Shown: positions 15,731-24,546 of the stretch, one piece after another
Numbering within the stretch: position 1 is the first letter of the stretch
Layout: each line of letters opens with the position of its first letter
NCBI GenBank assembly: GCA_041645035.1
Contig: JBAZQU010000006.1
Location: forward strand, 1-47,498
From: 2-02-FULL-48-14 sp041645035
GTDB taxonomy: Bacteria > Patescibacteriota > Gracilibacteria > UBA1369 > 2-02-FULL-48-14
Direction of reading: 5' to 3'
Length of the DNA: 47,498 bases
Notes under the pieces: model-generated
The model's database searches: none
Seen by the model: only the letters and a program-made list of their open reading frames with translations
What the model was told of the DNA's origin: nothing
Made by a program: the position numbers and the translations under genes

Positions 15731-17873
15731 AACCACGCCTTCAGAACCAGCTGTACCACCGGAAGCACCTACCCCTGAGACTCCTGTAGTTCCTGTTACT
15801 CCGGTTACTCCGACCCCGGTTCCCGCTCCCGTCCTCACGCCGGAAGAAAAAAAGGCGAAGCGAAAAGCTATGCTCAAACGTCTCGGAATTGTGAGTGGTA
15901 CAACCTATGTGGCGTTGCTCGTCATTATTGTGCTCTGGGGAACTTTGCTCGCAGAAAAAGAATTGACCCTTTTTCACTATCTGCCTATTTCCCAAGCGGG
16001 ATTCAGCGGATTCTTTTACACGCTCTTCAATATTTTACTTGGAATTGCCACGGGCGGGACTCTGCTTATAGCTCTTTACGGACTCATTCGTTCTCTACTG
16101 ATTAAAAAAGAAGAAGTTGATAAAAAGAAAAAGTTTTCACGTATAGCATTGTGGTATGGACTCGGTTTTGTGCTTACCATTGTACTTTGGCTCATAGGAA
16201 TTTGGTTCCTGGGCCCACGCCTGGTGGCCGAAATGCGTTACGGTTCGCCCATTATAACCGATCCGGAGAATACCGTTGGGCTCACTTCGCCGGTTACCAT
16301 TAGTTTTGACGCAAGTCAGATTCCCGTAGATTCGGATACCTACAGCATCCTTTCTTACGCGTGGAATTTTGGAGACGGCGCCACGGGAACGGGAGAAACG
16401 GTGACTCATGAATATACTCAAAAGGCGGAGGGTAATGGAATTTACACGGTAATTCTCAACGTGGAATACACAGACATTAAGAGTGGAGAGCGTTTCGATT
16501 ATGAAACCAGCACCGAGGTGGTGATTGAGAATGAACTTACCGCAGCTTCTTTTGTGGCCAACCCCGATAGCGGGGAGGTGCCATTGCTTGTGACTTTCGA
16601 CGCGACCAGCTCTTTTGATCCCGATGGAGAAATTGTTTCTTACGAATGGGACTTTGATGAGGACGGACGCTTTGATGATGCGACGGGAGAAGAAGCGGAA
16701 TACGAATTCACACAAGAGGGGACTTATGAAGTGACCTTGCGTGTAACGGATAACAACGGCGAATCCGCCACCGCTACTAAGACCATTGAGGCCGGAAGTG
16801 TGGGTGGGCTTCGCGCCATTATTACGTCACCGGTGAGCGAGGGTGGGATATATTATGTGGACGAAGAGTACGATTTTGAAGGAAAGCTTTCTCAAATTCG
16901 TGAAGGAAAAATTGTGAAATACAAATGGGACCTTGGAGATGGGACCAAGCTCGAAAGCCACGGGATCAGCCACACATATAAAACGGCCGGTACTTATGAA
17001 ATAGTACTTACCGTGCAGGATGCCGATGGCAATGCCGACGAAACCACACTTGAAATTCAAGTGGTGGAAGAAGGAACGCCTCCCACGGCCAAAATTGAGA
17101 CCGATCCTGAACTTTCCTCCGGCGCAGTCAGCGGTCCGGTACCGCTTGAAGTAAGTTTTGACGCCTCCGGTTCCACCGATCCCGAGGACGACATTGTGAA
17201 TTACGAGTGGGATTTTGAGAACGATGGAACTGTGGATGAAACGGGAAATGAGGCCACCTATACTTATTCCGAAGTAGGCGAATACGAGGCTCGCTTGATT
17301 ACCACAGATAGTGCCGGTAACACCGATGAAACCATGGTGATCGTGGAGGTGACGGAACAAGGAATCCAGGCCGTACTTGAGGCGGATGTCAGCAATGGGG
17401 AAGTGCCCCTTACCGTTAAATTCGACGCATCCGGTTCCACCTATAAAGAAGGGAGCATCGTGTCCTACGAAATCAACTTTGGTGACGGCAGTGACCTTTA
17501 TGTGGGTGACGCCACCGTGACTTACAAGTACAACTCTGTTGGAACCTATACCGTGACTTTAACCGTGATTGGGGATGATGGAGAGAAGGCCACCGACACC
17601 ATGCAAATTGTGGTTCGCCCGGTTTCCCTCACCGCCTGTTTCACCGTGAACACCGATAGTGGCAACGCGCCACTCTTCATTGCGGTGGATCCTTCTTGCT
17701 CACAAGGAACAATTCAAAGTTATGAATGGAACTTTGGCGACGGTGAAATCAGCTTTGACCGCAAACCGGAAACGCACACTTACAGCGAAGTCGGCACCTA
17801 CACCATTTCACTCGAAATCACTGAAGGCACCAACATTGTGGACACTTTCACAAAGACAGTAACGGTTAAGTAG
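15723..17873 (+). CDS. Membrane protein with six PKD domains
   Basis: 716 residues, starting inside the end of the previous gene (8-base overlap). Order: a Pro/Thr-rich cytoplasmic segment (about 1-45), a basic stretch (EEKKAKRKAMLKRLG), three membrane helices (about 57-160), then six PKD-like domains. Typical cores are LSYAWNFGDGATG, VSYEWDFDEDG, VKYKWDLGDG, VNYEWDFENDG, VSYEINFGDGS and QSYEWNFGDGE. The six domains end flush with the C-terminus. It is the last gene of the pilin/PKD operon and probably anchors or extends the same envelope structure. PKD calls are strong; the role is inferred. Confidence 0.85.
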   Translation: MDETTPSEPAVPPEAPTPETPVVPVTPVTPTPVPAPVLTPEEKKAKRKAMLKRLGIVSGTTYVALLVIIVLWGTLLAEKELTLFHYLPISQAGFSGFFYTLFNILLGIATGGTLLIALYGLIRSLLIKKEEVDKKKKFSRIALWYGLGFVLTIVLWLIGIWFLGPRLVAEMRYGSPIITDPENTVGLTSPVTISFDASQIPVDSDTYSILSYAWNFGDGATGTGETVTHEYTQKAEGNGIYTVILNVEYTDIKSGERFDYETSTEVVIENELTAASFVANPDSGEVPLLVTFDATSSFDPDGEIVSYEWDFDEDGRFDDATGEEAEYEFTQEGTYEVTLRVTDNNGESATATKTIEAGSVGGLRAIITSPVSEGGIYYVDEEYDFEGKLSQIREGKIVKYKWDLGDGTKLESHGISHTYKTAGTYEIVLTVQDADGNADETTLEIQVVEEGTPPTAKIETDPELSSGAVSGPVPLEVSFDASGSTDPEDDIVNYEWDFENDGTVDETGNEATYTYSEVGEYEARLITTDSAGNTDETMVIVEVTEQGIQAVLEADVSNGEVPLTVKFDASGSTYKEGSIVSYEINFGDGSDLYVGDATVTYKYNSVGTYTVTLTVIGDDGEKATDTMQIVVRPVSLTACFTVNTDSGNAPLFIAVDPSCSQGTIQSYEWNFGDGEISFDRKPETHTYSEVGTYTISLEITEGTNIVDTFTKTVTVK

Positions 17874-17887
17874 TTGATTCCCAAGGC

Positions 17888-19279
17888 CTAGTTTCTGTTT
17901 GGCCTTGTGAGCTTTTCCAACTTCAAATATTTTTCATGCTCCTTCTCTACCAGGGAGCGGAAAGGGATTTTCTTCTTTTTTGACTCGTTCACCATCTTTG
18001 CGACTTCGTGGTAGCCCAGATGCGGGACCAGCGCGGTGGCCATGGCAAAGCTTTTTCCAAGCACATCCTTCATGTGAGCTTCATTCGCGGTAATACCTTC
18101 GATACAGTGTTTTCGCAGCAACTCCATTCCATTGCTCAAAATTTGAATTTGATGCAGAAGATCCCAACCGATGAGTGGAGTATACCAGTTCAATTCCAAC
18201 TGCCCTTGAGTAGCTGAAAACGCAATGGCTTGATCGAGTGCCTGCACTTGTACACAGATCATACTCATACACTCCAGCACCGAAGGATTCACCTTTCCCG
18301 GCATAATGGAAGAGCCCGGTTCCACTTCCGGTAATCGGATTTCATCAAAACCGGCCTCGGGCCCGCTGGCCATGAGTCGCAGATCACCGCAAATGCGTAA
18401 AAGCTCGACGGAAAGCGCACGCAAACATCCCGAGACGCTCACAAAAACTCCCGCACTGTGACTGTCCTCAAAAGGATTCATAAAGCCGAGTTGCAGCTTC
18501 ATCCGTTTCGATAAACTCTTCACCATTTTTTCACTGAACTTGGGATGCGTATTGATGCCCGTTCCAATGGCAGTTCCTCCGATTCCCAAATCGCCCAGTT
18601 CCGGAGTCGCCTGATTCAGTCTGTCCATGGCGCGCTCCAGAGCGGATGCATACGCTTCAAATTCCTGACCCAACGTGACAGGCACGGCGTCTTGTAGATG
18701 AGTGCGCCCGACTTTCAACATTTTTTCAAACTGCTTCGCCTTCTTTTCAAAAGCCTTCACTAAATTTTCTCCATTTTGCATAAGCGGCATAAGTTCCAGC
18801 AGCGTGGCCAAACGAATTGCCGTAGGGATGACGTCATTGGAAGACTGTGCCATATTCACATGATCGTTCGGATGAATGGGCCTGTACGTACCCTTTTTGC
18901 TTAGCCTCCGCTTTGCTTCGGCTTGGCCCAGAAGTTCGTTTGCGCGGTTCGCCAAAATTTCATTCAGCGCCATATTGAAAGGCGTGCCTGCACCGGCCTG
19001 ATAAATATCCAAATCGTAATCGGCATCAAACTTGCCATCCATAAATTCCCGTGCCGCCGCTTGAATAGCCTCGGCGTGTTTTTTTTGCAAATGCCCCAGC
19101 TCTGCATTCACCTCAGCCGCGGACATTTTGACCCATGCCAGTGCTACATTAAAAGAATGCGGAATTCGCAACACAGAAATCTTAAAATTATTATGAGCCC
19201 GTGTATAAAAACTACCGCCGTAACTTTGTGCGGGAACTTCCACGGTTCCCAGAGCGTCGATTTCTTTGCGAGTCTTCAT
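17888..19279 (-). CDS. Class II fumarase/aspartase superfamily lyase
   Basis: 463 residues. The superfamily signature GSSIMPGKVNPS is clear, with PGK as in fumarase rather than PAK as in aspartase. HPNDHVNMAQSSND and AGAGTPFNMALNEI are also visible; the latter resembles aspartase (fumarases usually have TGSGT). Reversible fumarate hydration or aspartate deamination cannot be separated from sequence alone. Within it the segment GQAEAKRRLSKKGTYRP, where relatives have a shorter GGELGSKKP-type loop, is encoded by repeat B copy 2. It is the last gene of the polX-rsmE-rsmG-rlmE operon, seven bases after rlmE. Confidence 0.85.
   Translation of the reverse strand: MKTRKEIDALGTVEVPAQSYGGSFYTRAHNNFKISVLRIPHSFNVALAWVKMSAAEVNAELGHLQKKHAEAIQAAAREFMDGKFDADYDLDIYQAGAGTPFNMALNEILANRANELLGQAEAKRRLSKKGTYRPIHPNDHVNMAQSSNDVIPTAIRLATLLELMPLMQNGENLVKAFEKKAKQFEKMLKVGRTHLQDAVPVTLGQEFEAYASALERAMDRLNQATPELGDLGIGGTAIGTGINTHPKFSEKMVKSLSKRMKLQLGFMNPFEDSHSAGVFVSVSGCLRALSVELLRICGDLRLMASGPEAGFDEIRLPEVEPGSSIMPGKVNPSVLECMSMICVQVQALDQAIAFSATQGQLELNWYTPLIGWDLLHQIQILSNGMELLRKHCIEGITANEAHMKDVLGKSFAMATALVPHLGYHEVAKMVNESKKKKIPFRSLVEKEHEKYLKLEKLTRPNRN
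18899..18926. repeat. Repeat B, copy 2, inside the fumarase-like gene
   Basis: GCTTAGCCTCCGCTTTG... over 27 bases differs from copy 1 (7087-7113) at two positions. It is read in frame by the minus-strand lyase gene as roughly QAEAKRRLS. Confidence 0.75.
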
Positions 19280-19286
19280 GCGCGGA

Positions 19287-19886
19287 TTATAGCAGACCCA
19301 TTCCTACTACAAAAGTCTCAAAACTGCGATCGCGCGAGGAAGGCGGTTTGTAAACTGAAACTTTTCTGAATCGCGTCTTCATCCGCTTGATGAGTATCTT
19401 CATTTCTTCTCCCTCGAAAATCTTTCCAACAAAATTTCCACCTTTTCTCAAAATGCGCGTAGCCAAAAAGAAAGCCTGATCGGTGAGCTCCGCGCTGCGT
19501 CCCTGGTCGAGATCGCGGATCCCACTGGTTTTTGGAGCAAGGTCGCTGGTCACGACGTCTGCTCGCTTCACGCCGAGTTCTTCGAGCCGCGCAAAGATCG
19601 CATCCTTTTCCATAATGTCTTGAACGTACGTATGAATATTGTCTTCTTTAAAGGGTTCAATTTCCTGTAGATCAAAACCCACGGCATTTCCGGCGCCGCC
19701 TACCAAATTACTAATCACTTGCAAAAAACTTCCCGGCGCCGCACCCAAGTCCACCACCGTGTCTCCGCGCTTAATGAGGTGAAATTTCTTTTGGATATCC
19801 AGCAATTTAAACGCACTACGCGCGCGATAGCCCTGCTCTTTGGCGAGTTGGAAGTAGTGATCTTGGACTTGGAAGGGTTTAGGCAT
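19287..19886 (-). CDS. rlmE: 23S rRNA 2'-O-ribose methyltransferase (RlmE/FtsJ)
   Basis: 199 residues. The FtsJ fold is clear: RARSAFKLLDIQKKF contains the catalytic Lys, VVDLGAAPGSFLQV is the SAM-binding motif, VTSDLAPKTSG carries the catalytic Asp, and GGNFVGKIFEGEE the second Lys. RlmE modifies U2552 of 23S rRNA in the A loop. It follows rsmG by two bases, so two rRNA methyltransferases are co-transcribed. Confidence 0.95.
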   Translation of the reverse strand: MPKPFQVQDHYFQLAKEQGYRARSAFKLLDIQKKFHLIKRGDTVVDLGAAPGSFLQVISNLVGGAGNAVGFDLQEIEPFKEDNIHTYVQDIMEKDAIFARLEELGVKRADVVTSDLAPKTSGIRDLDQGRSAELTDQAFFLATRILRKGGNFVGKIFEGEEMKILIKRMKTRFRKVSVYKPPSSRDRSFETFVVGMGLL

Positions 19887-19888
19887 TA

Positions 19889-20530
19889 TTAGAGGATTGG
19901 TTTGGCTCTAGGTAATCCATTTTTCCGTGGATAAAGCGTCGCGATTCGAGTTGTTTTATTGAACTCCAAAATAACCCGATCTTCTCCACTCGGCAAAGCA
20001 TATTTATGCACACGCATAAATGGGAGCCCCAAAACTTTCTGAGCCTTTTGCGAATTTTTCAATTCTGCCATATAGTCCGCAGACTTCCATGCGTAAAATT
20101 TTCCCCCTACTTTTAAAAATCCGGCAGCATATTCCAAAAGGGTAGGAAGCTCCGCCACGGCACGCGCTGTCACGACGTCGAACTGTTCGCGATTTTTCTT
20201 CTCATGCGCCAGTTCTTCAAAACGACCCACCAATCCATGCACATTTTTCAAATTCAAATCATCCGCCATTTCTTCAACGGCCTCGATTTTCTTTGCCGTT
20301 GCATCCATCAAGGTAAATTCCAAATCGGGCCGAGCTGTTGCAAGTGCTAAGCCCGGCAGACCTCCGCCTGTTCCAATGTCCGCAACGTGGACACCGTTCT
20401 TCACTTCCCAAAAATTCAGAACCGCCAAAACATCAGGAATGTGTTTTTCTCCCAGCTTCAAACGATCACCGGCCGAAAACAAGTTCAGCCTTTCACTTTT
20501 CTTTTGAAGTACGGCGACAAGATCATCCAT
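19889..20530 (-). CDS. rsmG: 16S rRNA m7G527 methyltransferase
   Basis: 213 residues. RsmG features: VADIGTGGGLPGLALA (SAM motif I), FTLMDATAKKIEAVEEMADDL, and VVTARAVAELPTLLEYA. It methylates G527 in helix 18. It lies three bases after the lipoprotein stop and two bases before rlmE. Confidence 0.95.
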   Translation of the reverse strand: MDDLVAVLQKKSERLNLFSAGDRLKLGEKHIPDVLAVLNFWEVKNGVHVADIGTGGGLPGLALATARPDLEFTLMDATAKKIEAVEEMADDLNLKNVHGLVGRFEELAHEKKNREQFDVVTARAVAELPTLLEYAAGFLKVGGKFYAWKSADYMAELKNSQKAQKVLGLPFMRVHKYALPSGEDRVILEFNKTTRIATLYPRKNGLPRAKPIL

Positions 20531-20533
20531 TTA

Positions 20534-21019
20534 TTATTGAACTGGAGTTTCCTCAGCAGGTTCTTCCACGACAGGTGCTTCTACGGCCGGAGTCTCTTCA
20601 ACGACAGGAATATCTTCCACGACAGGGGTTTCTCCTACAGCTGGTTCCACTACCGGTTCACCAAAAATCACCACAGAAATTTCTGCTCGAACAGTGGCGG
20701 TGGTAGTTTGATCAAAAGCTGTCACGGTGATGTCACATTTGCTGCCGGGAGCACCATTCAGCATGGTAAGGGCGAGGTTGTGAGCGGTTTTAGGCTGCAT
20801 CTCATCGGTCACTACGGGCAAAAGTTCAATGTCATTCGCGTTGTCACATTCCACTTCAGAAATGTAAGTAAGAGCCGGAGCACTCGTTACAAAATCCAAA
20901 GTGTCGGTGGCAGGGTCTACGATGCTGTCCTTTGGAGTAGTAAAAGTAATTTGATAAGGAGAAACCAGACTGCAAGAAGTGAGCAGGAGTGATAAAGCGA
21001 GAATGGCGAGGCGACGCAT
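20534..21019 (-). CDS. Lipoprotein with Pro-Val-Glu repeat tail
   Basis: About 161 residues from the ATG at 21019 (MRRLAILALSLLLTSCSL...); a frame with nine more residues overlaps rsmE by eight bases. The lipobox LTSC predicts a lipidated Cys. The middle part looks like a small beta domain. The last ~40 residues are a low-complexity repeat of VVE/ETP units, probably an extended envelope-spanning or binding tail. No family recognised. It sits between rsmE and rsmG in an rRNA-modification operon, with no obvious functional link. Confidence 0.75.
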   Translation of the reverse strand: MRRLAILALSLLLTSCSLVSPYQITFTTPKDSIVDPATDTLDFVTSAPALTYISEVECDNANDIELLPVVTDEMQPKTAHNLALTMLNGAPGSKCDITVTAFDQTTTATVRAEISVVIFGEPVVEPAVGETPVVEDIPVVEETPAVEAPVVEEPAEETPVQ

Positions 21020-21038
21020 AGGTAGAGGATTAGATGTG

Positions 21039-21740
21039 CTAAGCATACTGAATCACAGCCAAACTGGCAATCGCAGCTGTTTCCATACGAAGCACACTTT
21101 CACCCAGTTGGAATAAAGTCCCGCCGGCCTTTCGGATGGCTTCGAGTTCTTCCGGAGTGAGACCGCCTTCGGGTCCGATGATGAGATTCACGTCTTCGTC
21201 AGGCTTGAGAGAAATGTCTTTAAGATGCGCATCAAAAGTCAATGGATCACCGGCGAGTAATTTTCCACTGAGAGGATTTTCGAGTAAGTCTTCGAGAGTG
21301 AGAACTTCGTGAAGGGTGGGCATAAAAGATTGTTCGCATTGCTCACAGGCTTCTTTAATAATGGCGTGTAGACGTTCCCGTTTTTTCACATGCTGTACTT
21401 GGCAGCGCTTGGTGATAAGCGGAATCAAATCAGTGGCACGCAGCTCGGTAGCTTTTTGCAAAATAAACTCAAAAATAGCGGGTTTTTTGGAGAGTGCGCA
21501 ATAAAGACGCAAATGACGAAGAAGCGGCGGAGAAACCATGCGTTCCGTAATGTAAAGCACCGCTACTTTAGAATGAAGCTCTTCGATAGTGGCTTTGGCC
21601 TTAGTTCCTTTTCCGTCCATCAAAATACATTTGTCGCCTTTACGAAAACGCAACACTCTTGTCATTTGCTGCAGAGTAAGTCGGTCAAAGATGCGTACTT
21701 TGTTGGCTTCGAGAGGGTGAGGGAGTATGAAATGTTGCAT
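21039..21740 (-). CDS. rsmE: 16S rRNA m3U1498 methyltransferase
   Basis: 233 residues. SPOUT-fold hallmarks: LIIGPEGGLTPEELEAIRKAG and the knot end LGESVLRMETAAIASLAVIQYA. The N-terminal PUA-like part includes DRLTLQQMTRVLRFRKGDKC. It methylates U1498 in helix 44 of 16S rRNA. It begins six bases after polX. Confidence 0.95.
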   Translation of the reverse strand: MQHFILPHPLEANKVRIFDRLTLQQMTRVLRFRKGDKCILMDGKGTKAKATIEELHSKVAVLYITERMVSPPLLRHLRLYCALSKKPAIFEFILQKATELRATDLIPLITKRCQVQHVKKRERLHAIIKEACEQCEQSFMPTLHEVLTLEDLLENPLSGKLLAGDPLTFDAHLKDISLKPDEDVNLIIGPEGGLTPEELEAIRKAGGTLFQLGESVLRMETAAIASLAVIQYA

Positions 21741-21746
21741 GCGGTT

Positions 21747-22703
21747 TTATTTAAAGTCTTCGCGTTGTTCGGGAGTCATATAAGGAAGGTCCAAAAATTC
21801 AAAAATTTCTTCTTCCGTGCGCCCGGCGATTTTTTTATCTCCGTCGTACAGACCATATTCATTGATCTTCCAACCGCGCTTGAGTGCAATAGTCCGAACG
21901 TGGATATTAAAATACTTTGGACCGGTAAAGTAAAACAAAGCGGCACCAAAGCTTTCCGGTTCCACCACGCGTAGGTCCACCTGCATATCATTTTTGGTCA
22001 CGACACTGGACTTGGTGTCACCGGCCGCGAGCACTTGTTTGATATCCGGATAAGAAAGAAAATAACCTATCATTGCGGCGGGGTCCTTACCCGTGGTTAA
22101 AATGTCGACGTCTCCGATAGTTTTCATTTTTCGACGAAGACTACCTGCATATTCAACACGTTCAAATAGGTCGGAAGTCTTTAAAAATTTGATAACTTCT
22201 TGGGCCTGCTTGAGGGCCTTTGCGTAAGGCACGCGGTCTTTGAGGTAGGTCATTTGAGCCAGTGCTTCCAGAATTCCCGCCTGACTTTTTTCACCCATTC
22301 CCGGGAGGGTGGCCAATGCGCCGCTTTCTGCCGCGGATCTAAGCTGCGCAGTGCTTCGGATATCAAGCGATTCCATAAAGAGTTTTACTTTTTTTGGACC
22401 TACACCCCGCACATGCAGCATTTCAAGCACGCCCGGACCAAGTTTTTTTACTAAATCCTCGTGCATCTGCGCTTTGCCGGTTGTAATAATTTCCACAATT
22501 TTCTTACAAAGGTCCGGGCCGATGCCGGGAATATTTTCAAGCTCCGCCGGACCTTTTTTATAAACAACTTCGAGGTCCACGCCGAGCCCTTTAATGACTT
22601 CTGCCGCTCGCTGATATGCTCGTACGCGAAACACATTTTCCCCGAGTACTTCGAGCATCTCCGCAATGTCACTGAAAATCTGAAAAACTTTATCGTTGAT
22701 CAT
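21747..22703 (-). CDS. Family X DNA polymerase without PHP domain
   Basis: 318 residues. The N-terminal 8-kDa domain (MINDKVFQIFSDIAEMLEV, FRVRAYQRAAEVI) and helix-hairpin-helix elements (LENIPGIGPDLCKKI; VRGVGPKKVKLF; LPGMGEKSQ) precede a nucleotidyltransferase core with AGSLRRKMKTIGDVDIL (the Gly-Ser, Arg and DxD residues) and a third acidic residue in MQVDLRVV. The bacterial PolX of Bacillus/Thermus is about 570 residues because of a C-terminal PHP 3'-exonuclease; this one stops after the polymerase. It likely does short gap-filling repair. It heads the operon running to 17888. Confidence 0.9.
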   Translation of the reverse strand: MINDKVFQIFSDIAEMLEVLGENVFRVRAYQRAAEVIKGLGVDLEVVYKKGPAELENIPGIGPDLCKKIVEIITTGKAQMHEDLVKKLGPGVLEMLHVRGVGPKKVKLFMESLDIRSTAQLRSAAESGALATLPGMGEKSQAGILEALAQMTYLKDRVPYAKALKQAQEVIKFLKTSDLFERVEYAGSLRRKMKTIGDVDILTTGKDPAAMIGYFLSYPDIKQVLAAGDTKSSVVTKNDMQVDLRVVEPESFGAALFYFTGPKYFNIHVRTIALKRGWKINEYGLYDGDKKIAGRTEEEIFEFLDLPYMTPEQREDFK

Positions 22704-22735
22704 AGCCTATGACGCACAAACTAAGTGCATTCAGC

Positions 22736-22765
22736 TTAGCGTGTTTTAGAGATAACGTCTATAAT
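22736..22765 (+). promoter_or_regulatory. Promoter of the BaiN-DUF1003-RlmI operon, leaderless
   Basis: A perfect TATAAT (22760-22765) with a weak TTAGCG -35 box (22736-22741, 18-base spacer). The expected start site falls on the ATG at 22772, supporting that start over an upstream in-frame ATG at 22709. Confidence 0.6.
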
Positions 22766-22771
22766 GCTCCC

Positions 22772-24019
22772 ATGAAAATAGCTGTAATTGGAGGTGGGGC
22801 CGCAGGAATGATGGCCGCCGCCGCAATCCACGAGACCACTGCAAATGCCGAAGTTTTTTTGATCGAAAAAAATGCAAGCCTTGGACAAAAAGTTATCCTC
22901 TCCGGCGGCGGCCGTTGCAACGTCACCACAGGTTTTTCCGACCTGCGACTCGTCTTGGATCGTTACCCGCGCGGCGGAAAATTCCTCAGCTCCGCAATGT
23001 ACAACTTTCCGCCCGAGCAAGTTTGCCAGTGGTTTGAGGAGCACGGCGTACCTTTAAAAACGGAAGAAGATTTTCGCGTTTTCCCAAAGTCCAATAAGGG
23101 GAAGGACGTCGTCGCCGTTTTCGAAAAAATCTTTACCGAGAACGGCTCAACACACCCCTGTTCGCTTCTCTTTCATCACGAGGTTCAGAAAATTAAAAAA
23201 ACCAAAAATGGCTTTCAAATTCATTTCAAGGAACACCCGTCACTCCTCGTGGACAAAGTCATTCTTACCACCGGGGGTCAGGCCTATCGCCACACAGGTT
23301 CCACCGGCGATGGTTATGCTTTTGCCGAAAGCCTGGGCCATAGCATCACACCCCTTGCGCCCAGCCTCAACTCCTTTGTTACTAAGGAAACCTGGCTCAA
23401 AGAGCTTGCCGGCATTTCACTTCCTAAAGTCACTTTGCGCGTTAAAAAAATAAAATTCACCAGCCCCATTCTTTTCACACATCATGGACTCACCGGTCCG
23501 GCCGTTTTCGCACTTTCGTCCCTCATTGCGTTTGAAGAATACAATTCCGCGCATCCTCTCTCGCTCAGTCTTGATCTTTTATCTTCCACCAACCAGGCCC
23601 TCTTTGAAACCGAATTTAAAGACGAATTGCAGGAAAACCCCAAGAAAATGTTTAAAAATACTTTAGCCAAGTGGATGCCCAAGTCACTTGCGGCCACGCT
23701 CTGCGCACTGCTCACCATAGACGGCAATCGCAACAACAATGAAATCGCCAAAAAAAATATTCAAAAAACTATCGAGCGTGTAAAAAATCTTCCGCTCACT
23801 CTTATTGATAGGGGGGCGGGAGACGAATTCGTGACTGCCGGCGGCGTTACTCTCTCCGAAGTGAATCCGCGCACGTTGGAATCCCGCCTCACGTCCGGCC
23901 TTTACTTTGCCGGAGAGATTTTGAATATCGACGGTTTTACCGGAGGCTACAACCTCCAAGCGGCCTGGGCCACCGGAAGGCTTGCGGGACAGAGTGCTTC
24001 AGGTAGAATGAATCCATGA
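22772..24019 (+). CDS. BaiN/HI0933-family flavoprotein
   Basis: About 415 residues from MKIAVIGGGAAGMMAAAAIHE; the longer frame from 22709 adds residues before the FAD-binding glycine motif and overlaps the promoter. After the GxGxxG fold, the family signature GQKVILSGGGRCNVT is clear, and the C-terminus ends with GFTGGYNLQAAWATGRLAG. HI0933-like proteins bind FAD; their physiological substrate is generally unknown. The stop overlaps the next start as ATGA. Confidence 0.9.
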   Translation: MKIAVIGGGAAGMMAAAAIHETTANAEVFLIEKNASLGQKVILSGGGRCNVTTGFSDLRLVLDRYPRGGKFLSSAMYNFPPEQVCQWFEEHGVPLKTEEDFRVFPKSNKGKDVVAVFEKIFTENGSTHPCSLLFHHEVQKIKKTKNGFQIHFKEHPSLLVDKVILTTGGQAYRHTGSTGDGYAFAESLGHSITPLAPSLNSFVTKETWLKELAGISLPKVTLRVKKIKFTSPILFTHHGLTGPAVFALSSLIAFEEYNSAHPLSLSLDLLSSTNQALFETEFKDELQENPKKMFKNTLAKWMPKSLAATLCALLTIDGNRNNNEIAKKNIQKTIERVKNLPLTLIDRGAGDEFVTAGGVTLSEVNPRTLESRLTSGLYFAGEILNIDGFTGGYNLQAAWATGRLAGQSASGRMNP

Positions 24020-24546
24020 TCAAAGAATTCATAGATCCTCGCGTCCACAACGAACTGCTGGAAAAGAAGAAAGCGCAGATTAAGAGCTTTAAGGTTAAAA
24101 TGGACCAAGAGCGCACCCTGGCCGATAGGATGGCAGACAGTATCACTAGAGCCTTTGGTTCTACCTGGTTTTTTGTAGTCAACTTTGTTTGGTTTGGGGC
24201 CTGGATGCTCATCAACACGGGTCTACTACCCATCGTGACGCCTTTTGATGCTTTCCCTTTTAGTTTCCTCACGTTGATAGTTTCTCTCGAAGCCATTTTC
24301 CTTTCCATTTTTGTTTTGATTAGTCAAAATCGGGCCTCCCATATTGCGGACATGCGTGAAGAAATCGATCTGCGAATTAATGTGCAGGCCGAGCAGGAAA
24401 TTACTCGCATTCTTCGTATGGTAGATCAAATTCACGACCACTTGGGGCTTGAACACAAAGACGATGCCGAGCTCAGGAGAATGGAAAAGAAGACAAATCT
24501 TTCCGCACTTGAAGAAGAAATCTCTAAAGAAATGGACGAATCCTGA
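24016..24546 (+). CDS. DUF1003 membrane protein
   Basis: 176 residues. DUF1003 pattern: a basic N-terminal helix, LADRMADSITRAFGSTWFFVVNFVWFGAW, a second membrane helix (LTLIVSLEAIFLSIFVLISQNR), then a charged coiled-coil-like tail with INVQAEQEITRIL. The biochemical role is unknown in the family. Coupled at both ends (ATGA with the previous gene, TGATG with the next). Confidence 0.88.
   Translation: MIKEFIDPRVHNELLEKKKAQIKSFKVKMDQERTLADRMADSITRAFGSTWFFVVNFVWFGAWMLINTGLLPIVTPFDAFPFSFLTLIVSLEAIFLSIFVLISQNRASHIADMREEIDLRINVQAEQEITRILRMVDQIHDHLGLEHKDDAELRRMEKKTNLSALEEEISKEMDES

Noticed and set aside
17882..17907. Terminator between the PKD operon and the fumarase-like gene
   Set aside because: CAAGGCC/GGCCTTG pairs with a 12-base loop but lacks a T run and overlaps the lyase stop, so it is only a weak convergent hairpin.
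20387..20992. 201-residue plus-strand frame over the lipoprotein/rsmG region
   Set aside because: It overlaps two well supported minus-strand genes and has no recognisable features.
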